Shown here in pieces: positions 16,830 through 25,254 of a stretch of DNA of 42,234 nucleotides. Origin of the DNA: Bacteroidales bacterium UBA2861 (GTDB lineage Bacteria; Bacteroidota; Bacteroidia; Bacteroidales; UBA932); the NCBI GenBank assembly GCA_002350615.1, contig DEFD01000007.1, positions 1 to 42,234 of the forward strand, written 5' to 3'. The notes beneath the pieces were generated by a model. It did no database searches and was not told the DNA's origin. It saw nothing but the letters and a program-made list of their open reading frames with translations. A program made the translations under genes and the position numbers. Within the stretch, counting starts at the first letter, position 1. Every line of letters begins with the position of its first letter.

Positions 16830-18148
16830 CCCCTGAAATTCTTGAGTCGGGCGGCGAGGCTTCCGTCCACCGCCATCTTCATCATCTTTCTGGAACTTTC
16901 GAACTGCTTGAGCAGTTTGTTCACTTCTGCAATGCCGGTTCCGCTGCCTTCGGCGATGCGCTTGCGGCGGCTTCCGTTTATGCCTTCGGGGTGCTCCCTT
17001 TCCCAGGGAGTCATGGAGTGGTAGATTGCCTCAGTGGCTTTGAAAGCGCTGTCGTTGTCGATATCGACATCCTTGATGGCCTTGCCCATGCCGGGAATCA
17101 TTGCGGCCAGATCCTTGATGTCGCCCATTTTACGGACCTGCTGGATCTGATTGTAGAAGTCGTTGAGGTTGAACTGGTTTTTGGCGAGTTTCTTGCGGGT
17201 TTCGCGGGCCTCTTTCTCATCGATGGCCTGCTGCGCCTTCTCGACCAGGGAAACGACGTCTCCCATGCCCAGGATGCGGTCTGCGATGCGAGAAGGATGG
17301 AAGATGTCAAGCGCCTCCATCTTCTCCCCGGTGCTTACGAATTTCACCGGCTTGCCAGTTACCGCCCTGATGGAAAGGGCTGCGCCTCCTCGGGTGTCGC
17401 CGTCCAGTTTGGTAAGTACAACACCATCGTAATCGATGGCTTCGTTGAAAGCCTTTGCGGATTCCACCGCGTCCTGTCCAGTCATTGCATCCACTACGAA
17501 AAGGCTTTCGCTTGGCTTTATGGCGGCATGCAGGGCGCGTATTTCATCCATGAGTTCCTTGTCCACGGAAAGACGGCCTGCGGTATCGACGATCACCGTG
17601 CTGTATCCTTCCTGACCCGCTTTGGATATCGCGGCCCTGGCAACCTTTACGGGATCTTTCTCTCCCTCGATGCTGAAGACGGGCACGCCGGTCTGTCCCC
17701 CTAAGGTCTGCAGCTGTTCGATTGCCGCCGGACGGAAGGTGTCGCATGCGGCAAGCATGACTTTGACCCCCTTGCTTTTGAGGCGGAGGGCGAACTTGCC
17801 GCAGAAAGTGGTTTTACCGGAACCGTTGAGACCTGCAACGAGCACTACGCCGGGATTGCCCTTGTAATTGACCTCCCCGGCATCGCTCCCCATGAAGGCG
17901 GTGAGTTCGTCGTGGACGATTTTCACCATCATCTGCTGTGGCTTAACGGCCGTGAGGACGCCGGTTCCTATGGCTTTGTCCTTGACATTGTCGCAGAACT
18001 CCTTGGCAACCTTGTAGCTGACATCGGCATCCAGCAGGGCCCTGCGGACGTCTTTCATGGTTTCGGCGACATTGATCTCGGTTATTTTCCCTTCGCCCTT
18101 CAACAATTTGAAGGAGCGTTCGAGTCTTTCTGACAGGTTTTCAAACAT
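16826..18148 (-). CDS. ffh: Signal recognition particle protein Ffh
   Basis: Ffh binds signal peptides as they leave the ribosome and delivers them to FtsY. The 440-residue protein has an N-domain (MFENLSERLERSFKLLKGEG), G-domain motifs G1 GLNGSGKTTFCGKFA, DTFRPAA, DTAGR and TKLDGDTRGGAA, and an M domain ending with GSRRKRIAEGSGTGIAEVN and a Met-rich helix. An in-frame ATG 30 nt upstream is rejected because it would lie upstream of the promoter box at 18156-18163. The gene converges on the nucleotidase gene with a 4-nt overlap of stop codons. Confidence 0.97.
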   Translation of the reverse strand: MFENLSERLERSFKLLKGEGKITEINVAETMKDVRRALLDADVSYKVAKEFCDNVKDKAIGTGVLTAVKPQQMMVKIVHDELTAFMGSDAGEVNYKGNPGVVLVAGLNGSGKTTFCGKFALRLKSKGVKVMLAACDTFRPAAIEQLQTLGGQTGVPVFSIEGEKDPVKVARAAISKAGQEGYSTVIVDTAGRLSVDKELMDEIRALHAAIKPSESLFVVDAMTGQDAVESAKAFNEAIDYDGVVLTKLDGDTRGGAALSIRAVTGKPVKFVSTGEKMEALDIFHPSRIADRILGMGDVVSLVEKAQQAIDEKEARETRKKLAKNQFNLNDFYNQIQQVRKMGDIKDLAAMIPGMGKAIKDVDIDNDSAFKATEAIYHSMTPWEREHPEGINGSRRKRIAEGSGTGIAEVNKLLKQFESSRKMMKMAVDGSLAARLKNFRG

Positions 18149-18155
18149 AGCGCCG

Positions 18156-18163
18156 CAAAAATA
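18156..18163 (-). promoter_or_regulatory. TAnnTTTG box for ffh
   Basis: Minus-strand TATTTTTG is followed by 7 nt and then the ffh ATG. This fixes the start at 18148 and implies a leader of only a few nucleotides. Confidence 0.6.
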
Positions 18164-18200
18164 CGGATTTTTTCTCAATCAGATATAAACTAAAACGACT

Positions 18201-18605
18201 ATGAACAGATTTCTTTTCAACCTTTTGCGTACCATCATGCGCATCACTCCCTCCTGGGCAGTACAGTCGAGATTCTTTTCTCACAGCAAGACAGCCTATG
18301 CCATACAGTGCTGGATAAGGGACCGGGGATATTGCCATCCCGACCCTGAAATAGACGATGTCGCCGCCCGCATAGGCGTGAGCAGGGAAGACCTCACGGC
18401 CTACTGCAACGATGTCCTGCACAAGAATTTCCTTACCTGGAGAAAGGAACTGAGGATAATGGAGGCCCGGCGCATACTGAAAAAGAACCCGAAGATGAAT
18501 CTCAGCAGGCTGGCGGAGGACCTCGGCCTGGACCGTTCCAACTTCCGGCGCCAGTTTGCCGAAGTGGCCGGCGAATCTCTCTCCGAATGGTTGGCGAAAC
18601 GTTGA
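18201..18605 (+). CDS. Stand-alone AraC-type DNA-binding protein
   Basis: A 134-residue protein. After about 40 residues of basic and hydrophobic sequence comes an AraC/XylS-like double helix-turn-helix: DDVAARIGVSREDLTAYCND (about 55-74) and LSRLAEDLGLDRSNFRRQFAEVAG (about 100-123), joined by a helix EARRILKKN. No ligand-binding or kinase domain is present, so regulation must come from its own expression or an unseen partner. It lies between divergent ffh and the sugar-nucleotide genes. A hairpin at 18645-18684 follows it. Its targets are unknown. Confidence 0.75.
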   Translation: MNRFLFNLLRTIMRITPSWAVQSRFFSHSKTAYAIQCWIRDRGYCHPDPEIDDVAARIGVSREDLTAYCNDVLHKNFLTWRKELRIMEARRILKKNPKMNLSRLAEDLGLDRSNFRRQFAEVAGESLSEWLAKR

Positions 18606-18644
18606 AGGGACATGGCGTTCAAGAAGCTGCAATTCTGAATGTTG

Positions 18645-18684
18645 ACCGGTTCCCCGACCCGGTGAGAAGGGGAGGGGAACCGGT
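18645..18684 (+). terminator. Inverted repeat, possible terminator or operator upstream of rfbB
   Basis: A perfect 11-bp inverted repeat (ACCGGTTCCCC at 18645-18655 and GGGGAACCGGT at 18674-18684) encloses an 18-nt loop. T-rich sequence follows, but not a clean T run. It lies between the AraC-type gene and the rfbB promoter boxes, so it may end the upstream transcript or act as a binding site. Confidence 0.4.
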
Positions 18685-18733
18685 TATCATTCTTGTTTTC
18701 ACACAATTGACACTTGCTGCCCGAATATCTAAT

Positions 18734-18749
18734 TATTTTTGTAAATTTG
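18734..18749 (+). promoter_or_regulatory. Tandem TAnnTTTG boxes for rfbB
   Basis: TATTTTTG (18734-18741) is followed directly by TAAATTTG (18742-18749); both match the -7 consensus. The second ends 9 nt before the rfbB ATG at 18759, so two start sites about 8 nt apart are possible. Confidence 0.55.
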
Positions 18750-18758
18750 TAATCTTGT

Positions 18759-19832
18759 ATGGAAAACGTTAAAAGGACTATAATGATTACCGGCGGTGCT
18801 GGTTTCATAGGCTCGCACGTAGTACGCCTCTTCGTGAACAAATACCCCGGCTATCATATCATCAATGTCGATAAATTGACTTACGCCGGCAACCTGGCCA
18901 ATCTCAGGGATATAGAAAACAAGCCCAATTACAGTTTCGCGCGCATCGACATCTGCGACTTCGACGCCGTGCTGAACCTCATGAAGGCGGAGAAAGTGGA
19001 CGGGATAATCCACCTTGCGGCCGAGTCCCATGTGGACCGCAGCATCAAGGATCCTTTCACCTTCGCAAGGACCAATGTCCTCGGCACGCTGTCCCTTCTT
19101 CAGGCGGCCAAGGCATGCTGGGAGCCTTTTGACGCGGAGAAACCCTACCGGTTCTACCATATCTCCACTGACGAGGTTTACGGAGCCCTCGGCTTCGACG
19201 GAACCATGTTCACGGAAGACAGACGCTACGACCCGCACAGTCCCTACAGCGCCAGCAAGGCTTCCAGCGACCATTTCGTCCGTGCTTTCCATGATACCTA
19301 CGGATTGCCGACGCTGGTTACGAACTGCTCCAACAACTACGGGCCATATCAGTTCCCCGAGAAACTGATCCCGCTGTTCATCAACAATATCCGCCATCGC
19401 AAGCCCCTGCCTGTCTATGGAAAAGGGGAGAACGTGCGCGACTGGCTCTACGTGGAGGACCATGCGAGGGCCATCGACCTTATCTTCCACGAAGGTAAGA
19501 TTGCCGAGACTTACAACATCGGCGGTTTCAACGAGTGGAAGAACATAGACCTGATAAAGGTTCTGGTACGCACGGTGGACCGTCTTCTCGGAAGGCCGGA
19601 GGGTGCCGACATGGACCTTATCACCTTCGTAAAGGACAGGGCGGGACACGACCTGCGCTATGCCATCGACTCTTCCAAACTCAAGAACGAACTCGGCTGG
19701 GAACCGAGCCTCCAGTTCGAAGAGGGGATAGAGAAGACCGTCCGCTGGTATCTTGACAATCAGGACTGGCTGGACAACGTCACGAGCGGAGATTACCAGA
19801 ACTATTACGAACAGATGTACAAGAACAGATAA
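18759..19832 (+). CDS. rfbB: dTDP-glucose 4,6-dehydratase RfbB
   Basis: RfbB (RmlB) converts dTDP-glucose to dTDP-4-keto-6-deoxyglucose, the second step to dTDP-rhamnose and related sugars. The 357-residue SDR enzyme has NAD-binding GGAGFIG (12-18), HLAAESHVDRSI, the catalytic STDEVYG block and YSASKASS with Tyr and Lys. It also has the family motifs TNCSNNYGPYQFPEKLIP and GKGENVRDWLYVEDH. Length is usual. The product of RfbA, encoded 5.4 kb downstream on the same strand, is its substrate. rfbC and rfbD are not in this window. Confidence 0.96.
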   Translation: MENVKRTIMITGGAGFIGSHVVRLFVNKYPGYHIINVDKLTYAGNLANLRDIENKPNYSFARIDICDFDAVLNLMKAEKVDGIIHLAAESHVDRSIKDPFTFARTNVLGTLSLLQAAKACWEPFDAEKPYRFYHISTDEVYGALGFDGTMFTEDRRYDPHSPYSASKASSDHFVRAFHDTYGLPTLVTNCSNNYGPYQFPEKLIPLFINNIRHRKPLPVYGKGENVRDWLYVEDHARAIDLIFHEGKIAETYNIGGFNEWKNIDLIKVLVRTVDRLLGRPEGADMDLITFVKDRAGHDLRYAIDSSKLKNELGWEPSLQFEEGIEKTVRWYLDNQDWLDNVTSGDYQNYYEQMYKNR

Positions 19833-19836
19833 AGAG

Positions 19837-20937
19837 ATGGTGCAGACCGATCCTTCATATATATTGCCCCTCATACTCGACCTGATTTTCACCGTTGGCA
19901 TTTCCTTTCTCTGTTCGATACTGGAGTCTGTGCTGATGTCCACCCCTCTGTCTTTCATAACGGCGAAGGAGGAAGAAGGCTACAAGCCGGCGACTAAATT
20001 CAAGAAGTACAAGACCGACATCGACAGGCCGATCGCGGCGATTCTCTCGATGAACACGATAGCCAACACCTTCGGGGCGTCCCTCGTAGGCGTTTTCACG
20101 GCAAAGGCCCTTGGCAGCGGATGGGTGGGAGCGATGTCCGCAGTGGTTACGGTGCTCATCCTCTTCTGCGCCGAGATCATCCCCAAGACCATCGGCACCC
20201 GCAATTACAAGCGCCTGATGGGCTTCACCACTGCCGGGATAGGTTTTCTCGTGGTGCTTATGTATCCGCTCGTGCTGCTGGTACAGTATGTCGGAAGACG
20301 CTTCGGAGGCGATACCGAGGAAGCCGCCATCAGCAGGGAGGAAGTAATGGCCATGGCAAATGTCGGGGAAGAAGAAGGAGTCATAGACAAGAACGAGAAC
20401 AGGGTTATCCAGAATATCATAAAACTGGACAATGTGCCTGCGTACGATGCCATGACACCGCGTGTCGTTTGTTCTACGGCTCCGGAGTCGATGACCCTCG
20501 AAGAGTACTTCGACGATGAGGAGTTCGAGCATCATTCCAGGATCCCGGTCTATGCCGAATCTCCGGAATATATCACGGGATACATCCTGCGCGACGACGC
20601 CCTCGAGGACCTTGCGGAAGACAAGTTCGGCAAGACACTGAAGGACATCCGCAGGGACATTTCTTTCTTCAACGAAGAGACCCCGCTCGGGGAAATCTGG
20701 GAAAAGCTGCTCCGCGGCAAGGAACAGATCGCCCTCATCATAGACGAATACGGTTGCTTCCAGGGCATCCTTACGCTTGAAGACATAATCGAAACCGTAT
20801 TCGGACTGGAAATCATGGACGAGAACGACGAGGTTTCCGATATGCAGAAACTTGCGAAGGAGCGTTGGGAAAAGCGGCAGAAGCGTTATCGTAAGGTCCA
20901 GATTCCCAAAAAGGAGTCGAAAGAAGAGAAACAGTAG
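19837..20937 (+). CDS. CNNM/CorC-type transporter-associated protein (DUF21 + CBS pair)
   Basis: A 366-residue membrane protein. The N-terminal DUF21 domain has about four hydrophobic segments (LILDLIFTVGISFLCSILESVL, AMSAVVTVLILFCAEIIPKTIG, LVVLMYPLVLLVQYVG) and the EIIPKTIG motif typical of the family. A CBS pair follows (AMTPRVVCSTAPESMTLEEYF and then ALIIDEYGCFQGILTLEDIIETVFG). The charged tail is Lys/Glu-rich, and no separate CorC_HlyC domain is present. Members of this family move or regulate Mg2+ or Na+; older annotations call them hemolysins. The start at 19837 (MVQTDPS) is chosen because longer starts lie inside rfbB. It follows rfbB by 4 nt. Confidence 0.85.
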   Translation: MVQTDPSYILPLILDLIFTVGISFLCSILESVLMSTPLSFITAKEEEGYKPATKFKKYKTDIDRPIAAILSMNTIANTFGASLVGVFTAKALGSGWVGAMSAVVTVLILFCAEIIPKTIGTRNYKRLMGFTTAGIGFLVVLMYPLVLLVQYVGRRFGGDTEEAAISREEVMAMANVGEEEGVIDKNENRVIQNIIKLDNVPAYDAMTPRVVCSTAPESMTLEEYFDDEEFEHHSRIPVYAESPEYITGYILRDDALEDLAEDKFGKTLKDIRRDISFFNEETPLGEIWEKLLRGKEQIALIIDEYGCFQGILTLEDIIETVFGLEIMDENDEVSDMQKLAKERWEKRQKRYRKVQIPKKESKEEKQ

Positions 20938-20954
20938 TGTAAAACCTTAATATT

Positions 20955-22310
20955 ATGGACAATTTCAGCAAAAAGTACGTCGAGACCTTCATGGCGGGTC
21001 TCACTGCTGCCAACCCGGGCGAGAAGGAATTCGCACAGGCTGTCGGAGAGGTGCTTCAGAGCGTCGCTCCCTACATCATGGATTATCCCCAGCTCAAGGA
21101 GCAGAAGATCATGGAGCGTATGGTAGAGCCTGAACGTGTCATCATTTTCAGGGTTCCCTGGGTGGACGACCGGGGACAGGTTCAGGTTAACCGTGGCTTC
21201 CGTGTGCAGATGAACAGTGCCATAGGACCTTACAAAGGAGGGATACGTTTCCATGAGAGCGTCAACCTCAGCATCATGAAGTTCCTCGCTTTCGAACAGA
21301 CCTTCAAGAATGCACTTACGACCCTGCCTATGGGTGGAGCGAAGGGCGGTTCCAATTTCAGCCCCAAAGGCAAGTCCGATGCGGAAGTCATGCGTTTCTG
21401 TCAGAGTTTCATGACGGAACTGCAGCGCCATATCGGACAGGATACAGACGTGCCTGCCGGCGATATCGGAGTGGGCGGACGCGAAATCGGATTCCTTTTC
21501 GGACAGTACAAGCGTCTTCGTGACGAGTTTACCGGCACCCTTACCGGGAAGGGCCTTTCATGGGGAGGTTCCCTGCTTCGTCCCGAGGCTACTGGTTTCG
21601 GCGCATGCTATTTCGCCCAGGAGATGCTCGCCACCCGCGGAGAAGGATTCAAAGGCCGTACGGTCGTGATTTCCGGTTCCGGCAACGTGGCTCAGTACGC
21701 AGCAAAAAAGGCCATGCAGCTCGGCGCGAAGGTGGTGACCCTTTCGGATTCCAACGGATATATATACGATCCGGACGGCCTTGACGAGGAAAAATGGCAG
21801 TATGTCATGACGCTCAAGAACATGCTGCGCGGCCGTATCCGCGAATATGCGGTGAAATATCCTACGGCCACATACTATGAGGGCCAGAAGCCCTGGGGCG
21901 TAAAATGCGATATCGCCATGCCATGCGCCACTCAGAATGAAATTGACGGAGACGCCGCCCGTACGCTGGTTGCAAACGGATGTTTCTGCGTCACCGAAGG
22001 GGCCAACATGCCCTCTACGCCGGAAGCGGTGGAAGTGTTCCAGAATGCCGGAATCCTCTATTCTCCCGGCAAGGCCTCGAACGCTGGCGGCGTAGCCACA
22101 TCCGGGCTTGAGATGACTCAGAACAGCATCCGCCAGCATTGGACTTCCGAGGAAGTGGATGCGCATTTGCACCGTATAATGTCCGATATCCACGCTTCCT
22201 GCGCGAAGTATGGTGCAAAGCCGGACGGAAGCATAGATTATGTCAAAGGCGCCAACCTGGCAGGCTTCATCAAAGTCGCCTGGGCGATGGTGGACCAGGG
22301 AATAGTATAA
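20955..22310 (+). CDS. gdhA: Glutamate dehydrogenase, hexameric class
   Basis: The 451-residue enzyme interconverts 2-oxoglutarate plus ammonia and glutamate. It is of the bacterial hexameric type: substrate-binding GPYKGGIRFH, active-site LPMGGAKGGSNF, PAGDIGVGGREIGFLFGQYK, and a Rossmann fold VVISGSGNVAQYAA near residues 237-250. The length and N-terminal FSKKYVETFM region are typical of NADP-type GdhA; cofactor choice is not proven here. The gene ends 1 nt before the PPDK_N protein gene, so the two are expected on one transcript. Confidence 0.95.
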   Translation: MDNFSKKYVETFMAGLTAANPGEKEFAQAVGEVLQSVAPYIMDYPQLKEQKIMERMVEPERVIIFRVPWVDDRGQVQVNRGFRVQMNSAIGPYKGGIRFHESVNLSIMKFLAFEQTFKNALTTLPMGGAKGGSNFSPKGKSDAEVMRFCQSFMTELQRHIGQDTDVPAGDIGVGGREIGFLFGQYKRLRDEFTGTLTGKGLSWGGSLLRPEATGFGACYFAQEMLATRGEGFKGRTVVISGSGNVAQYAAKKAMQLGAKVVTLSDSNGYIYDPDGLDEEKWQYVMTLKNMLRGRIREYAVKYPTATYYEGQKPWGVKCDIAMPCATQNEIDGDAARTLVANGCFCVTEGANMPSTPEAVEVFQNAGILYSPGKASNAGGVATSGLEMTQNSIRQHWTSEEVDAHLHRIMSDIHASCAKYGAKPDGSIDYVKGANLAGFIKVAWAMVDQGIV

Positions 22311-22311
22311 T

Positions 22312-25254
22312 ATGGAAAACATCGACAGGACCTCGGATTATTCCGCTCTTATGAGCGTGCGTATAAGACGCATCCTCCTGGTCTGTTCCAACTATGACCG
22401 GTATTCTCTCGATGAGGACGGCCGTATCGAAGAACAGATCAGCAAGGAGTATTCCGAGCTCAACCTGAGCAATCCTCCTGCATTCGTAAGGGCGGAGACA
22501 ACCGTCGATGCCCTTGCGCTGCTGGAGAACGGAGAACGTTTCGACCTCGTCATAACCATGTACAACGTGGGAGAGATGGATGTCTTCGACTTCTCCACCA
22601 GGGTCAAGGCCCTCTGTCCCGAGACTCCTGTCGTGCTTCTTACTTCCTATTCCAAAGAGCTTTACAGGCGCATAGAGGACAGGGACCGGGCAGGCATAGA
22701 CTATGTCTTCTGCTGGAACAATTCCACCGACCTCATCATCGCCATCATCAAGCTGCTTGAAGACAAACTCAATGCTGACAGCGACATATTGGGAAGCGGA
22801 GTGCAGGGAATCCTCCTTGTCGAAGATTCCGTGAGATATTATTCCACCTATCTGCCCCTGCTCTATACGCTTGTGCTTCAGCAGAATTCTGAATCCATCA
22901 AGGATGCCCTGAACGAGAGCCAGCAGATACTTCGCAAGCGCTCCCGCCCGAAAATTCTGATGGCGACCAACTATGACGAGGCGGTCGAGCTTTACGAGCG
23001 TTACAAGACCGGGATCATCGGCGTCATTTCCGATGTAGGCTTCGTCATACACAAGGGCGACCGCTCCGCCGATGAAAAGCTGGATGCCGGAATCGATCTC
23101 TGCAAACTCATAAAGAAAGACAATCCCAAGATGCCTTTCCTCATGCAGAGTTCCCAGGAAAGCATGCGGAGCGTAGCTCGCGAACTGGGTGTCGGTTTCG
23201 TGGTCAAGAAGTCCAAAACCCTGACGCATGAACTGTCGGAGTATATCGGAGCGAATTTCGGCTTCGGGGACTTCGTGGTGAAAGACCCTGTGACGGGGGA
23301 GGAAAGCGGCAGAGCGAGCGACCTCTACGGAGTCGAAAAGCTCCTTGGCACTATCAGCGACGCGCAGCTCGGGCATCTCTTCGAGAACAACTACCTGAGC
23401 AAATGGCTTCTGGCGAGGGGTATATTCTCGGTGGGCAAAATGCTGCAACCCATGCAGTTCAAGGGCGTGGCCAATGCGCGGGAGATAGTCGTGAACGCGC
23501 TTCACGACTACCGCATAAGCCAGGGACTCGGAGCCGTTGCCAAGTTCAATCCCAAGACCTACAACGACGCTATACGTTTCGCCCGCAGCGGGGATGGTTC
23601 ACTGGGAGGCAAAGCCCGCGGACTCGCTTTCCTGAACCATATCCTGCAGAAGTACGACCTCTATGACAAATGGGAAGGGGTGCGCGTGCTTGTGCCCAGG
23701 ACATTCGTCATCACCACGGACTGGTTCGACCGTTTCATCCTCGACAACGGCCTTCAGTATGTCATCAATTCGGATATCTCAGATGAAGAGATACTTTCCG
23801 AGTTCGTGTCGGCGACCCTGCCCCAGGGGCTGATGGAACATCTCCGCATCTTTGTCAAGCATGTCCGCAGGCCTCTTGCCATCCGCTCTTCATCAAAGCT
23901 CGAAGACTCTTATTATCAGCCTTTTGCGGGTGTGTATTCAACATATATGATACCACATACCGAGAACGAGGACCAGGAGCTCCGTCTTCTCGGAAAGGCT
24001 ATCAAAAGCGTTTACGCTTCCGTGTATTTCGCCGCTTCGAGATCCTATATAGCCGCAACCGGCAATGTGATTTCTGAGGAGAAGATGGCCATAATAGTCC
24101 AGGAAATCTGCGGCAGCGAAGACAGGGGATATTTCTTCCCGACCCTTTCCGGAGTCGCAAGGTCCCTTAACTTCTATCCTGTCGGGCACGAAAAACCCGA
24201 AGAGGGGATAGTCAAACTGGCCTTCGGACTCGGCAAGGCCGTCGTCGACGGGGAACAGGTGCTGCGCTTCTCCCCGGTTTACCCGTCGAACGTCCTTCAG
24301 ACTTCCACCCCCGAGCTTGTGATGACCGATACGCAGAAGGCGATGTATGCTCTTAACCTTCAGCCGGAAAAGTTCAAGACCAGCATCGACGACGCAGTTA
24401 ATCTGGAACATATCGACATAGCGGACTGCGCCGGTTTCAGGAGCCTGCGTCATGCGGCATCCACTTGGGATGTCGAAAATATGCGCATAGTGGATTCCGC
24501 CGTGCCCCAGGGTCCCAAATTCATAACCTTCTCGCACATTCTCAAATATGGGGTATTCCCCCTTGCCGACATAATCCGGCGTCTGCTGGAGATTGCGCAG
24601 GACGAAATGAAATGCTGCGTGGAAATTGAATTCGCCGCGGACCTCGACCATCCCGGAAGCGATACGGCCATATTCAATGTCCTGCAGATCAGGCCCATCT
24701 CGATAGACAGCAGGAATGCTGAAGTGGATTGGAGCAAGATAGATACCGACGGGGCCCTCATCAGCAGTTCAAGCGCGCTGGGAACGGGTTGGACGGAAGG
24801 CGTAAGCGATATCATTTACCTCCGCAAGGACACTTTCGATCCCCTCAGGACTGCCGAGATGGCACAGGAAATCACCGCCCTCAATGCAGCCCTGCGTTCA
24901 GAGGGAAGGGGATATGTACTGATAGGTTACGGCCGCTGGGGCTCGACGATTCCTTCCCTCGGCGTGCCGGTGAGATGGGGCGACATCTCGGAAGTCAAGG
25001 CCATCGTCGAATGCAGCCTCGAGAATTTCCGCATTGACCCGAGCCAGGGAAGCCATTTCTTCCAGAACATGACTTCCTTCAATGTCGGCTATATAAACGT
25101 GGATCCCTTCTCGCGGGGGGACCGGCTGGACTACGATGCTCTGGAAGCCCTTCCGGCGCTCCATGAAAGCAAGTATCTCCGTCATGTACGTCTGGAGAAG
25201 CCGCTCCGGATATGCATCGACGGCAGGAAAAACAAAGCAATCGTTAAATTATGA
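22312..25254 (+). CDS. Receiver-receiver-PPDK_N protein (PEP synthase-like, no phosphohistidine domain)
   Basis: A 980-residue protein. Residues about 18-155 are receiver-like, but the phospho-Asp position reads DLVITMYNVGEMD, so this copy is probably inactive. Residues about 160-320 are a second receiver with acidic VEDS, a candidate phospho-Asp in GVISDVGF and Lys in FVVKKS. Residues about 420-800 match the ATP-binding domain of PEP synthase/PPDK (GDGSLGGKARGLAFL near 427, LAIRSSSKLEDSYYQPFAGVY near 523, VEIEFAADLD). The C-terminus (about 810-980) has GYGRWGSTIPSLGVPVRWGDIS. I see no swivelling phosphohistidine domain and no PEP-binding barrel. It is probably not a PEP synthase; a regulated phosphotransferase is inferred. 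It is 1 nt from gdhA and overlaps rfbA by 4 nt. Confidence 0.8.
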   Translation: MENIDRTSDYSALMSVRIRRILLVCSNYDRYSLDEDGRIEEQISKEYSELNLSNPPAFVRAETTVDALALLENGERFDLVITMYNVGEMDVFDFSTRVKALCPETPVVLLTSYSKELYRRIEDRDRAGIDYVFCWNNSTDLIIAIIKLLEDKLNADSDILGSGVQGILLVEDSVRYYSTYLPLLYTLVLQQNSESIKDALNESQQILRKRSRPKILMATNYDEAVELYERYKTGIIGVISDVGFVIHKGDRSADEKLDAGIDLCKLIKKDNPKMPFLMQSSQESMRSVARELGVGFVVKKSKTLTHELSEYIGANFGFGDFVVKDPVTGEESGRASDLYGVEKLLGTISDAQLGHLFENNYLSKWLLARGIFSVGKMLQPMQFKGVANAREIVVNALHDYRISQGLGAVAKFNPKTYNDAIRFARSGDGSLGGKARGLAFLNHILQKYDLYDKWEGVRVLVPRTFVITTDWFDRFILDNGLQYVINSDISDEEILSEFVSATLPQGLMEHLRIFVKHVRRPLAIRSSSKLEDSYYQPFAGVYSTYMIPHTENEDQELRLLGKAIKSVYASVYFAASRSYIAATGNVISEEKMAIIVQEICGSEDRGYFFPTLSGVARSLNFYPVGHEKPEEGIVKLAFGLGKAVVDGEQVLRFSPVYPSNVLQTSTPELVMTDTQKAMYALNLQPEKFKTSIDDAVNLEHIDIADCAGFRSLRHAASTWDVENMRIVDSAVPQGPKFITFSHILKYGVFPLADIIRRLLEIAQDEMKCCVEIEFAADLDHPGSDTAIFNVLQIRPISIDSRNAEVDWSKIDTDGALISSSSALGTGWTEGVSDIIYLRKDTFDPLRTAEMAQEITALNAALRSEGRGYVLIGYGRWGSTIPSLGVPVRWGDISEVKAIVECSLENFRIDPSQGSHFFQNMTSFNVGYINVDPFSRGDRLDYDALEALPALHESKYLRHVRLEKPLRICIDGRKNKAIVKL

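Noticed and set aside
18729..19958. Minus-strand open frame of 409 codons opposite rfbB
   Set aside because: rfbB is unambiguous with all catalytic motifs; the antisense frame is a shadow.
22270..23505. Minus-strand open frame of 411 codons opposite the receiver domains of the PPDK_N protein
   Set aside because: Antisense shadow; the plus strand carries conserved receiver and ATP-binding motifs.
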